From Gemmobacter sp. (GTDB lineage: Bacteria; Pseudomonadota; Alphaproteobacteria; Rhodobacterales; Rhodobacteraceae), in the NCBI GenBank assembly GCA_030656535.1, contig JAUSPL010000078.1, positions 1 to 14,193 of the forward strand: a DNA stretch of 14,193 bases, in the 5' to 3' direction. Below are positions 1 to 7,131 of this stretch, in pieces. Position numbers and translations under genes: made by a program. The stretch's first letter is position 1, and the number at the start of each line of letters is the position of its first letter. The notes beneath the pieces were generated by a model that did not search any database, was not told the DNA's origin, and worked only from the letters and a program-made list of their open reading frames with translations.

Positions 1-1
1 C

Positions 2-505
2 ATCATGCAGATGGAGGCCGGTCTGGACACCGGCCCGGTCCTGTTGCGTGAAGCGATCACGATCGGCGCGCACGACACCACGGCCGACCTGCACGACCGG
101 CTGTCCGTAATGGGCGCACGGATGATCCTGGATGCCCTTTCGCGTCTGCACAGTCTGGTCCCGCAGCCGCAACCGACTTCGGGCGTCACATATGCGACCA
201 AGATCGACAAGGCCGAAGCCCGTATCGACTGGACCCAGAGCGCCGAAGCCGTGGACCGTCAGATCCGCGCCCTGTCGCCCTTTCCCGGCGCGTGGTGCGA
301 CATGGCGGGCGAGCGGTTGAAACTTTTGCGATCTACCCTTGCCCCGGGCCAAGGCAGTCCCGGCCAGATCCTGGGCGGTTCGGGCCTGACGGTGGCCTGC
401 GGGACTGGCGCTGTGCAGATCACTGAACTGCAACGCGAAGGCAAACGCAGCCTGCCCACCGCCGACGCGCTGCGCGGATTGACGCTGCCAGGGGCCTTGG
501 GCTGA
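2..505 (+). CDS. fmt: Methionyl-tRNA formyltransferase, C-terminal part (5' end outside window)
   Basis: Transfers a formyl group from 10-formyl-tetrahydrofolate to Met-tRNAi in the cytoplasm, making the initiator for translation. The frame is open to the left edge, so the gene starts upstream; about 167 residues are visible of a family length near 300. The first residues, MQMEAGLDTGPVLL, match the end of the formyltransferase catalytic domain; the Asp of GLDTG corresponds to the catalytic Asp144 of E. coli Fmt. The rest is the C-terminal tRNA-binding domain: YATKIDKAEARIDW, then IRALSPFPGAW, and a small beta-barrel region ending LPTADALRGLTLPGALG. The TGA is at 503-505. The usual partner gene def would lie to the left and is not visible. 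No strong terminator was seen in the 125 nt that follow. Confidence 0.95.
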   Translation: MMQMEAGLDTGPVLLREAITIGAHDTTADLHDRLSVMGARMILDALSRLHSLVPQPQPTSGVTYATKIDKAEARIDWTQSAEAVDRQIRALSPFPGAWCDMAGERLKLLRSTLAPGQGSPGQILGGSGLTVACGTGAVQITELQREGKRSLPTADALRGLTLPGALG

Positions 506-630
506 TCTCATCCCGTGGGTGCGGGTCACAGGCGACTTGCCGGTTCAGCGCCAAACCGTCGTGCAATCGCTAGCCGCTTCACACGCGCCGCGAATAGGCC
601 CATAGTCACCCTGCAAGTCCGGAGTGCTCC

Positions 631-870
631 ATGCCCATCATCTTCTTGATCATCATCGGTGCTGCTGCGGGTTTCATCGCAACCCGTGTGATGAAGGTGC
701 AGACCGATGTCCCGACGACCATCGCCATCGGTGTGTTTGGCGCGTTGGTTGGCGGGATGGTGTTGCGCGTGCTTTTGACCATTACGGGGTGGATGGCCGG
801 TTTCGTGGGTGCGGTTCTGGGGGCGATGTTGCTGATCTGGCTCTGGCGCACCTATATATCCCGCAAATAG
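631..870 (+). CDS. GlsB/YeaQ/YmgE-type small integral membrane protein (transglycosylase-associated family)
   Basis: A 79-residue, almost entirely hydrophobic inner-membrane protein. Three membrane segments are seen at about residues 3-19, 28-50 and 53-74, with Gly-rich faces (GAAAGFIA, GVFGALVGG, GFVGAVLGAMLL) and a basic tail, RTYISRK. This length, the three-helix plan and the late GxVGAVLGA motif fit the 'transglycosylase-associated' family, whose molecular role is poorly known; the name does not imply enzyme activity. The ATG is preceded by GGAG at 621-624 with a 6-nt gap, which supports the start. Its stop TAG ends at 870 and the next gene starts at 871, so the two are likely co-transcribed and possibly translationally coupled. 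Confidence 0.85.
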   Translation: MPIIFLIIIGAAAGFIATRVMKVQTDVPTTIAIGVFGALVGGMVLRVLLTITGWMAGFVGAVLGAMLLIWLWRTYISRK

Positions 871-2187
871 ATGCCCTTGCTTTTGACCCTGTACCGCGGT
901 CTTTCTGCGGTTTCCGAACCTGTATGGCGGCTGGCGCTTGGTCGGCGGCTGCGCAAAGGCCGTGAAGATCCCGACCGCGTGGCTGAGAAGTTCGGAGAAA
1001 GCCGTGTGCCGCGTCCCGCAGGGTTCGTGCTGTGGGTCAATGCGCTGAGTGTCGGGGAAAGCCTGGCGCTGCTTTCGCTTTTGCGCGTGTTGAGGGCTGA
1101 ACGGCCTGATGTCACGATCTTGTTGACCACGTCGACGCGGGCCTCTGCCATGGCGCTGGAACAGGTCGGCTTGCCAAAGGGCGTGATCCACCAATACGCG
1201 CCGATTGATGCCCCGGGTCCAGTGCGGCGTTTCCTAACCTACTGGGCGCCTTGTGCTGCGGTGTTTTCCGAGCTGGACCTTTGGCCGACACGGATGTTGA
1301 AAACCCAAGCGACCGGCATCCCCATGATCCTGATAAACGCCCGCATTTCGGAGAAGCGCAGCCGCAGCCGCAGCCGTGCGCGCAGTGTCTATGCGGCCCT
1401 GCTGTCGCCGTTACGCCGCGTCCTTGTCGAGGACGCCGCCTCGGTCGGACGCTTTGAGGCGCTGGGCATGGCCAAGGACCGTATTCGCGTGGCGGGCGTG
1501 CTGAAGTCCGCAGCCGATCCGTTGCCTGCCGATGCGGCCCAGCTTGCCACACTGCGCGCGGCGGTGGGCGACCGCCCGGTTTGGCTTGCGGCCTCGACCG
1601 AACGCCGCGAGGTGGCCCGTATTCTGGACGCCCATGCAGCATTGCGCGTCAACCACCCGGACCTGCTGTTGATCATTGCGCCGCGCCAGTTGGCCGAGGC
1701 CGATGAAGCGACCGCCCTGGCCACCGCCCGGTTCGCGACCGCGCGTCGATCAGCGGGCGCGCTGCCCGGTCCTGAAACCGCTGTCTATATTGCCGACACC
1801 ATCGGCGAGATGGGGCTGTGGTTTCGCGTGTCGCCCATCAGCTTTGTCGGCCATTCCTTGCCGGTTGACGGTGATCCCTTGCCCGGAAAAAATCCGTTTG
1901 AACCCGCAGCCCTTGGGTCAGCAATCCTGTATGGCCCGGATCACTGGTATTTCACCGAAAGCTATGATGCTTTTGACGCGGCGGGCGGTGCACTTCGTGT
2001 CCTGGATGCCCAGGGCCTTGCTGCGGGGGTGAATATGCTGCTGAATCCCGGCGCTTGCGCAGCACAGACCGCCGCCGCGACCGCCACGTTGACGCATGCG
2101 CGTGCGCCACTTGAGGTGACGTTGCAAGAAGTCTTGGCAATCCTGCCGCCGCCCGTTGCCCCCCAATCTGACAAAGGTTCCTCATGA
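871..2187 (+). CDS. waaA: 3-deoxy-D-manno-octulosonic acid (Kdo) transferase
   Basis: GT-B glycosyltransferase that adds Kdo from CMP-Kdo to the lipid A precursor at the cytoplasmic face of the inner membrane, founding the LPS inner core. Seen: an N-terminal hydrophobic anchor; WVNALSVGE (residues 55-63), where the Glu of SVGE is the proposed catalytic base in the family; SELDLWP (133-139), matching the usual ExELWP but with Asp for the second Glu; NARIS (154-158); LKSAADPL; AASTERREV (238-246); IIAPRQLAEADE; IADTIGEMGLWF (305-316); and FVGHSLPVDGDPLPGKNPFEPAALG (323-347) for the nucleotide-binding loop, usually GGHNPLEPA. Its 438 residues are typical. The start abuts the upstream stop and has no clear ribosome binding site, so coupling is likely. 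Oddity: an Arg/Ser run (residues 161-169) coded by CGCAGC repeats. Confidence 0.92.
   Translation: MPLLLTLYRGLSAVSEPVWRLALGRRLRKGREDPDRVAEKFGESRVPRPAGFVLWVNALSVGESLALLSLLRVLRAERPDVTILLTTSTRASAMALEQVGLPKGVIHQYAPIDAPGPVRRFLTYWAPCAAVFSELDLWPTRMLKTQATGIPMILINARISEKRSRSRSRARSVYAALLSPLRRVLVEDAASVGRFEALGMAKDRIRVAGVLKSAADPLPADAAQLATLRAAVGDRPVWLAASTERREVARILDAHAALRVNHPDLLLIIAPRQLAEADEATALATARFATARRSAGALPGPETAVYIADTIGEMGLWFRVSPISFVGHSLPVDGDPLPGKNPFEPAALGSAILYGPDHWYFTESYDAFDAAGGALRVLDAQGLAAGVNMLLNPGACAAQTAAATATLTHARAPLEVTLQEVLAILPPPVAPQSDKGSS
1357..1374 (+). repeat. Three tandem CGCAGC hexamers inside waaA
   Basis: Three exact copies of CGCAGC encode alternating Arg-Ser just after the NARIS motif of WaaA. 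The surrounding residues continue the pattern (KRSRSRSRARS). Copy-number change would add or remove Arg-Ser pairs without breaking the frame. A lower-complexity stretch here is unusual for this enzyme, where the family has a compact NARISxRSF-like turn. Confidence 0.7.
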
Positions 2188-2882
2188 CTCCGCTTCGCAT
2201 CTATGTCGGTTGGGATTCGCGTGAAGACATTGCCTATCAGGTTGCCCGACAGTCGCTTTTGAAACATGCCACCGTCCCGGTCGAGGTGATCCCGATCAAG
2301 TTGAGCGATCTGGTGGCAAGCGGCCTGTATACCCGCGATATCGACCCGCTGGCGTCGACCGAGTTCACCTATTCGCGCTTTCTTGTGCCGCATCTGGCGG
2401 GGTACCTGGGCTGGGCGGTCTTTGTTGATTGCGATTTCCTGTTCTTTGGTGACGTGGCGGAACTGACCGCCCATATGGACCCGGCTTGTGCGGTTGTGTG
2501 CGTTCAGCATGACTATACCCCGACCGACCAGACAAAGATGGACGGCAAGGTACAGACCGCCTACCCGCGCAAGAACTGGTCGTCGTTCATGCTGCTCAAT
2601 TGCGACCACCCTTCTACACGCCAACTGACGCCCGAGCGCGTGAACAGCGAAACCGGGGCCTGGCTGCACCGCATGCAATGGGCGGACGATAGCGAAATCG
2701 GCGTGCTGCCGACGGGATGGAACTGGCTTGAAGGCTGGTACGACAAACCGGCATCTGGCCACCCACAGGCTGTCCATTACACAAGAGGCGGTCCTTGGTT
2801 CGACGACTGGCAGCAGGTAGACTACGCTGAAGACTGGCTGTCCGAGGCTGCGGAATGGCGCGCCGCCAACCCGCAAGGCTGA
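2184..2882 (+). CDS. GT-A (GT8-like) glycosyltransferase, probable LPS core enzyme
   Basis: A 232-residue soluble protein with the hallmarks of a metal-dependent GT-A sugar transferase. It starts with a beta strand and donor-site motif (LRIYVGWDSRED, residues 4-15), has a DxD motif in FVDCDFLFFGD (D82, D84), an acceptor-side NWSSFMLLNC (131-140), and an HYTRGGPWFDDW motif (198-209) placed like the metal-binding His motif of GT8 enzymes. The sugar and acceptor cannot be read from sequence. The ATG overlaps the last base of the waaA coding frame and its stop (ATGA arrangement), with AAGG at 2174-2177 as ribosome binding site. That argues for co-translation with WaaA and a role in decorating the Kdo-lipid A core. 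A capsule or exopolysaccharide role is the main alternative. Confidence 0.8.
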   Translation: MTPLRIYVGWDSREDIAYQVARQSLLKHATVPVEVIPIKLSDLVASGLYTRDIDPLASTEFTYSRFLVPHLAGYLGWAVFVDCDFLFFGDVAELTAHMDPACAVVCVQHDYTPTDQTKMDGKVQTAYPRKNWSSFMLLNCDHPSTRQLTPERVNSETGAWLHRMQWADDSEIGVLPTGWNWLEGWYDKPASGHPQAVHYTRGGPWFDDWQQVDYAEDWLSEAAEWRAANPQG

Positions 2883-3016
2883 CCCTTTCAGCCCAAGGGC
2901 GCGCCGGCCTTGTGCGGACCCGTGATGGCATCGCCTGATAGCTCAGGCGCACCGAACTTGACGTGCGGCATGGTCGTCACAAGGACGGTCTGCCCACAAA
3001 CCCCGAGGATTTCAGC

Positions 3017-4399
3017 ATGACTCAGACCATGGCAAATTCCGACACCATCGCAGGCGTCCGTCGTGACCGCCTGAGCACCCTTGCTGCGCGCGAAACCCGC
3101 CGCTACGCCAAGGCGCGCCCAAAGACCCGCGCGGCGCTTGACGCAGGGGATGGGGCTTTTCTGGCTGGTGTGCCGATGCATTGGATGAAGGACTGGCCGA
3201 TGCCGTTCCCGATGCTTGTGGCCGAGGCCAAAGGCGCCCGGCTGACCGACATCGACGGCTATGGTATTGACGATTTCTGCCTGGGCGATACGGGTTCGAT
3301 GTTTGGCCACTCGCCGCCGCCTGTCGCCCGCGCCATCCGCATGCAGGCCAAGCGCGGGCTGACCTACATGCTGCCAACGCAAGATGCGCTGGACGCAGGG
3401 GCCTTGCTGACCCAGATATTTGGAAATTTCCGCTGGCAGATCGCCACGACCGCCACCGACGCCAACCGCTTTGCCTTGCGCGTTGCGCGGGCGATCACCG
3501 GCAAACCGAAGGTCCTGGTTTTCAACGGCTGCTATCATGGCACAGTGGACGATACGATGGTGGTGCTGGACGGTGCTCGCACGATCAACCGTGCCGGACT
3601 GACGGGTCAGGTCACCGACCTGTCCACCCTTGCTACCGCAGTTGAATTCAATGACCTCAGCGCCGTCGAGGCCGCGCTGCAGACGGGTGACATTGCGGCA
3701 ATCCTGACCGAACCCGTGATGACCAATTCATGTATGGTCCTGCCGCAGGCCGGGTTCCACGACGGCCTGCGCGCCCTGTCGCGCCGCTATGGGGCGCTGC
3801 TTGTCATGGATGAAACCCATACCATTTCGTCGGGTCTGGGCGGCTATACCCGAGGTCACGCGCTGTCCCCTGACATATTCGTCGCGGGAAAATGCATCGC
3901 GGGCGGAATGCTTGCGGCGGTCTGGGGGCTGACGCCTGAAATTGCCGACCGCTTTGCCAAATACAACGCCACGCGCGCGCCGGGGCATTCGGGCATGGGC
4001 ACCACATTGTCGGGCAATCCGATGCAGTTCGCCTGCCTGCGCGCCACGCTGGCCGAGGTCATGACACCAAAGGCCTACGCCCACATGGAACAGGGCGCTG
4101 CCCGCCTGTCCACGGGTCTTGCGGACGTACTTGCGAAACACAAGGCGCCCTGGCACGTCATCCGCGTTGGCGCCCGTGTGGAATTCATCTGTGCGCCCGG
4201 TCCCCTGCGCAACGGAACCCAGGCCGCCGCGGCCCATCACCCCGAGCTGGAGGCCGTGATCCACACCATGCTGTTGAACCGGGGCTGCCTGATCGCGCCG
4301 TTCCACAACATGATGTTGGTCAGCCCAGTCACGAAGAAAAGCCAGATTGACCGCATGATCGCCGCATTTGACGAAACCCTGACCGCGCTGTTCGCCTGA
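3017..4399 (+). CDS. Class III PLP-dependent aminotransferase (glutamate-1-semialdehyde aminomutase-like)
   Basis: A 460-residue fold-type I PLP enzyme. Seen: a substrate/cofactor loop, TTATDANRFALRVAR (144-158), where the family has the SGTEA phosphate-binding motif; FNGCYHGTVDD (169-179), as in GSA aminomutases; LLVMDETHT (261-269), with D265 contacting the PLP ring nitrogen; VAGKCIAGGMLAAVWG (289-304), with K292 the Schiff-base lysine; and TTLSGNPMQFACLRATL (329-345). The start at 3017 has GAGGA at 3005-3009; an ATG at 2963 is in frame but lacks such a site and adds residues without family features. The next gene, a glutamine synthetase-like ligase, follows after 19 nt, so both likely act on one amine or amino acid. 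It is probably not the heme-pathway HemL, given the divergent motifs and this context; the substrate is unknown. Confidence 0.87.
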   Translation: MTQTMANSDTIAGVRRDRLSTLAARETRRYAKARPKTRAALDAGDGAFLAGVPMHWMKDWPMPFPMLVAEAKGARLTDIDGYGIDDFCLGDTGSMFGHSPPPVARAIRMQAKRGLTYMLPTQDALDAGALLTQIFGNFRWQIATTATDANRFALRVARAITGKPKVLVFNGCYHGTVDDTMVVLDGARTINRAGLTGQVTDLSTLATAVEFNDLSAVEAALQTGDIAAILTEPVMTNSCMVLPQAGFHDGLRALSRRYGALLVMDETHTISSGLGGYTRGHALSPDIFVAGKCIAGGMLAAVWGLTPEIADRFAKYNATRAPGHSGMGTTLSGNPMQFACLRATLAEVMTPKAYAHMEQGAARLSTGLADVLAKHKAPWHVIRVGARVEFICAPGPLRNGTQAAAAHHPELEAVIHTMLLNRGCLIAPFHNMMLVSPVTKKSQIDRMIAAFDETLTALFA

Positions 4400-4418
4400 T
4401 TGCCCGAAAGGCTGTTCC

Positions 4419-5807
4419 ATGACCCAAAGCCCCTCTGGTTCCTCGACTGTCGAAGCCGAAGCCTTTCTGTCCGCCCATCCCGAAATCGAGGCCATCGACA
4501 TCGTCTTGCACGACGCCAACGGCATCGGACGCGGCAAGATCATCCGGCGGCACGAATTGATGCCGTTTTTCCGTTCGGGCCGTCATTTGCCGATTTCCAT
4601 CCTGGGGCTGGATATCTGCGGCGAAGATGTCCACGAAACGGGTCTGATCTGGGATCAGGGCGACGGCGATCTGCGGGCGTGGCCTATCCCCGGCACGCTA
4701 AAGCCGCTGCACAACACCAACCCACCCCGGGCCGAGGTGTTCATGTCGATGTACTCGCTTGATGGTGTGCCGATGACATCAGACCCACGCCACGCGCTGG
4801 CACGCCAATTGGCCGAGATGGAGTCCGAGGGTCTGCACCCCGCCGGTGCGTTCGAACTGGAGTTCTTCTTGCTTGCCAATGACCGCGACGGTAACGGTCG
4901 CGTGCAGCCAGCCCGCGCCGTGCTGGACGGCCGCATGTCCACCAAGACCGAGGTCTATTCGGTAGATCACCTGCATGGGATGCAACCGTTGTTTTCCGAC
5001 ATCTATCGGGGTGCGGAAAAGGCCGGCATCCGGGCGGAAACCATGATTTCCGAATATGCGCCCGGCCAATATGAACTGACCCTGCATTACCGGGAAAGCG
5101 TGCTGGATGCTGCGGACGACCTGATGCGGCTGAAGCGTATCGTGCGCATGCAGGCTCGTGCCCACGGTGTGACGGCATGTTTCATGGCCAAGCCGGTTGA
5201 AGACTATGCAGGCTCGGGCATGCATTTTCATGTCTCTCTGCAAGATCCCAAGGGCCGCAATGTCTTTGTCGAGGACGTCGAAGGCCAGTGGTCGCCGACC
5301 ATCCGTCACGCGCTGGGCGGGCTGATCGACACCATGGGGCAGTCCATGCTTGTGTTCGCGCCACACGCCAACAGCTGGCGCCGGTTCGCGGCCCAAAGCT
5401 ATGCCCCGGTGTCGCCGACATGGGGGGTCAACAACCGCTCGGTCGCGCTGCGTATCCCTGCGGGTGATATTGGGGCGCGACGCATCGAACACCGACCGTC
5501 AGGTGTGGACGCCAACCCCTATCTGGTGGCCGCTACGGTGTTGGCCGGTCTCCGTCACGGGCTTGCGAACAGTATCGACCCGGGGCCAGAGACGACGGGC
5601 AACGGCTATGCCGCCGATACCGCCACCCCGCCGATCCCGGTTGACTGGCGCAGTGCGATCGAAGCTGCGCGCGACTCTGCCTTTTTGCGCGATGCGTTGG
5701 GTGCGGACATGCACCGCACGTTCACAGCGATCAAGGCGGCGGAATACGCCCGTGTCGCGCGCACCATTGCCGATGTGGACTATGATTTGTACCTGCACAC
5801 CGTGTAA
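4419..5807 (+). CDS. Glutamine synthetase-family gamma-glutamyl ligase (PuuA/gamma-glutamylpolyamine synthetase type)
   Basis: A 462-residue ATP-dependent ligase expected to join the gamma-carboxyl of glutamate to an amine. Seen: an N-terminal beta-grasp segment, IDIVLHDANGIGRGKIIRRHEL (26-47); the metal/ATP site FELEFF (E146, E148); SEYAPGQYEL (E212, E219); GSGMHFHVSL (H269); the substrate/ATP arginine region NSWRRF (318-323); NNRSVALRIP; and RIEHRPSGVDANPYL (355-369; E357, R359). The catalytic set of the GS fold is therefore complete. The C-terminal adenylylation-tyrosine region of housekeeping GlnA is absent, and the N-terminal sequence (RSGRHLPISILGLDICGEDVHETG) resembles PuuA-like enzymes, so this is unlikely to be the main GlnA. 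GAAAGG at 4406-4411 is the ribosome binding site. It is the second gene of a two-gene unit with the aminotransferase. Confidence 0.88.
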   Translation: MTQSPSGSSTVEAEAFLSAHPEIEAIDIVLHDANGIGRGKIIRRHELMPFFRSGRHLPISILGLDICGEDVHETGLIWDQGDGDLRAWPIPGTLKPLHNTNPPRAEVFMSMYSLDGVPMTSDPRHALARQLAEMESEGLHPAGAFELEFFLLANDRDGNGRVQPARAVLDGRMSTKTEVYSVDHLHGMQPLFSDIYRGAEKAGIRAETMISEYAPGQYELTLHYRESVLDAADDLMRLKRIVRMQARAHGVTACFMAKPVEDYAGSGMHFHVSLQDPKGRNVFVEDVEGQWSPTIRHALGGLIDTMGQSMLVFAPHANSWRRFAAQSYAPVSPTWGVNNRSVALRIPAGDIGARRIEHRPSGVDANPYLVAATVLAGLRHGLANSIDPGPETTGNGYAADTATPPIPVDWRSAIEAARDSAFLRDALGADMHRTFTAIKAAEYARVARTIADVDYDLYLHTV

Positions 5808-5894
5808 TCCCGGCCAACCGTCCGGCTGTCCTGTGATGACGGGCCACCGGGCAGGCGGCGCCCTTGAACGGGACCGACCAGCCTTGTCAGCGGA

Positions 5895-6626
5895 TCAAAC
5901 GTGCTGGCCGCCGTTGATCTGGATTTCGGTCCCCGAGATGTAAGATGACTGCTCGGAACACAGGAACCAGATCGCGTCGGCAACTTCCTTTGGCTGGCCC
6001 AAGCGGCGCAGGGGCAGTTGCTCCACGATCTTGTCAGTCCCGGGGGACAGGATTGATGTCTCGACTTCGCCCGGCGCGATTGCATTGACCCGAACACCCA
6101 GCGGGCCAAAGTCATGCGCCATCTCGCGGGTCAGCGCCACCAGGGCGGCCTTGGACGTCGCATAGGCCGCACCTGCGAACGGATGCACACGGCTTCCGGC
6201 GATCGAAGTGACATTGACCACCGATCCGCGTGCGGCCATCAATTCGTCTTTCAGGCCGCGCGCCAGAACGACGCTGGCGAAAAAGTTCACATGGAACACG
6301 TGCCCCCAGGTTCGCAGATCAGTGTCGAGTGTCCCAAGACGCGCGCCACCCGCCCCTTTTGGGGATATCCCGGCATTATTGACAAGCGCATCCAGCCGAC
6401 CGCCGACCTTGGCCTTGATGATCTCAATGGCGGCAATGGTCTTGTCCGGGCTCGCGAGGTCAAGCTCGATGTGGTTTTCCTCGCCGCCCGGCCAAGGGCA
6501 GCGCGGGTCAAATGGTTGGCGCGAACAGGTCAGCACACGCCAGCCTTCGGCGGAAAAGCGTTTCACCGTGGCATGACCGATGCCTCGGCTTGCTCCTGTC
6601 AGAACCAGCGTCCGTTGTTCACCCAT
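5895..6626 (-). CDS. Short-chain dehydrogenase/reductase (classical SDR, FabG-like)
   Basis: A 243-residue NAD(P)H-dependent oxidoreductase with a complete classical SDR set: TGASRGIG (10-17) for dinucleotide binding, NNAG (83-86), N114, SIAGS with S141, and YATSK with Y155 and K159. These are followed by IAPGEVETS (183-191) and the C-terminal SGTEIQINGGQHV typical of tetrameric enzymes. Substrate and cofactor preference cannot be assigned. The start at 6626 has AGGGGG 5-10 nt upstream on the minus strand; an in-frame ATG at 6677 would add 17 residues before the Rossmann strand and overlap the proposed promoter, so it was not chosen. It converges with the ligase gene, leaving an 87-nt gap with no convincing terminator. 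The neighbourhood hints at a shared pathway, but opposite strands make that only a suggestion. Confidence 0.92.
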   Translation of the reverse strand: MGEQRTLVLTGASRGIGHATVKRFSAEGWRVLTCSRQPFDPRCPWPGGEENHIELDLASPDKTIAAIEIIKAKVGGRLDALVNNAGISPKGAGGARLGTLDTDLRTWGHVFHVNFFASVVLARGLKDELMAARGSVVNVTSIAGSRVHPFAGAAYATSKAALVALTREMAHDFGPLGVRVNAIAPGEVETSILSPGTDKIVEQLPLRRLGQPKEVADAIWFLCSEQSSYISGTEIQINGGQHV

Positions 6627-6649
6627 GGTTGCCCCCTGACCTCGACCGG

Positions 6650-6677
6650 ACCCTAGAGTGGCGCCTGGAAAACGCAA
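6650..6677 (-). promoter_or_regulatory. Candidate promoter of the SDR gene
   Basis: On the minus strand TTGCGT (6677-6672) and TAGGGT (6655-6650) are 16 nt apart, ending 23 nt before the SDR start codon. The TTGCG plus CTAGGGT form is plausible for a housekeeping promoter of this bacterial group. The call rests on motif matching only. Confidence 0.4.
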
Positions 6678-6704
6678 GTGATCGTTGTGTGGGGCGGTTG
6701 AATA

Positions 6705-6760
6705 GCGCCGGCGTCGGGGTTGCCCCCGGCGCCGCTGCGCCCGGCCCGTTTGCCGGGCGC
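6705..6760. other. Two tandem GC-rich hairpins
   Basis: Hairpin 1: GCGCCG (6705-6710) pairs with CGGCGC (6727-6732), with an inner GGGG/CCCC stem (6716-6719/6723-6726) and a 5-nt one-sided bulge. Hairpin 2: GCGCCCGGC (6737-6745) pairs perfectly with GCCGGGCGC (6752-6760) around a 6-nt loop. They lie between the SDR promoter and a TGA-ended RTX-like tail at 6777. On the minus strand they could terminate transcripts entering from 6780 and above. No T run follows either hairpin, so an intrinsic terminator is not proven. Confidence 0.55.
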
Positions 6761-6776
6761 AAAGTTTGCAGATCGA

Positions 6777-6800
6777 TCAAGCGAAGATAAAATCGGCCCT
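6777..6800 (-). pseudogene. Possible relic of the C-terminal end of an RTX protein
   Basis: Read on the minus strand this ends ...AGRADFIFA followed by TGA, matching the intact protease in this window, which ends LLSTDFIFA-TGA. In the shared DFIFA-stop block the nucleotide differences fall at third codon positions (GAT/GAC, TTT/TTC, GCT/GCC), the pattern left by protein-level constraint. Upstream the frame stays open for about 30 codons to a TAA, with no RTX repeats, and an adjacent frame reads GTQITF, so the rest appears lost or frameshifted. The match is short and could be chance. Confidence 0.3.
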
Positions 6801-7058
6801 CCCCGCCGTTTCATCGATGTTCAAAGGTGATCTGTGTGCCGAAAACCGGGTGCTGCCAAATTGCAGCCATTACTTGCCGGATGGACGTTCTATCCCGGCA
6901 TCTATCAGGTGACCAAAGTTGACGGCTAAAGTGTGGATGCCAACCAAAGCGCGCAACGGCAATGGGCGGCGACGACTTCGTGCGACAAAGCCGGGCATGG
7001 GTCGTGGGATGACTTTGGCCCGACTTGCCGATGATCTGGCAGGTTTACAGCCACTGGT

Positions 7059-7089
7059 CTCGGTTTGGTCATAGACCCCGCAAACCGAG
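7059..7089. other. Inverted repeat / bulged hairpin
   Basis: CTCGGTTT (7059-7066) pairs with AAACCGAG (7082-7089), and GGTC (7067-7070) stacks on GACC (7074-7077) around an ATA loop, leaving a 4-nt bulge on one side. That makes 12 base pairs in 31 nt. It lies 17 nt from the next hairpin (7107-7131). No gene nearby explains it. Confidence 0.55.
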
Positions 7090-7106
7090 CGAACCTCGTC
7101 CCACCT

Positions 7107-7131
7107 GAAAACCCGCAAGCAAGCGGTTTTC
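7107..7131. terminator. Hairpin resembling a bidirectional terminator
   Basis: GAAAACCCGC (7107-7116) pairs with GCGGTTTTC (7123-7131) around AAGCAA, with one bulged C. The A-rich left arm and T-rich right arm give terminator character in both directions, but there is no T run beyond the stem and no gene ends beside it. Confidence 0.4.

Noticed and set aside
526..1194. Minus-strand 222-codon open frame
   Set aside because: Its Gln/His/Arg-rich product has no recognisable fold and it lies opposite the GlsB-like gene and the start of waaA.
1962..2876. Minus-strand 304-codon open frame
   Set aside because: It lies opposite the end of waaA and the whole glycosyltransferase, both of which carry clear family motifs; composition and lack of domains mark it as a shadow.
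2963..3016. Longer start for the aminotransferase
   Set aside because: The extra residues (MRHGRHKDGLPTNPEDFS) lack family features, and the ribosome binding site GAGGA at 3005 points to the ATG at 3017.
5808..5894. Bidirectional terminator between the convergent ligase and SDR genes
   Set aside because: Only 4-bp GGGC/GCCC pairings were found, with no T run on either strand; not enough to call.
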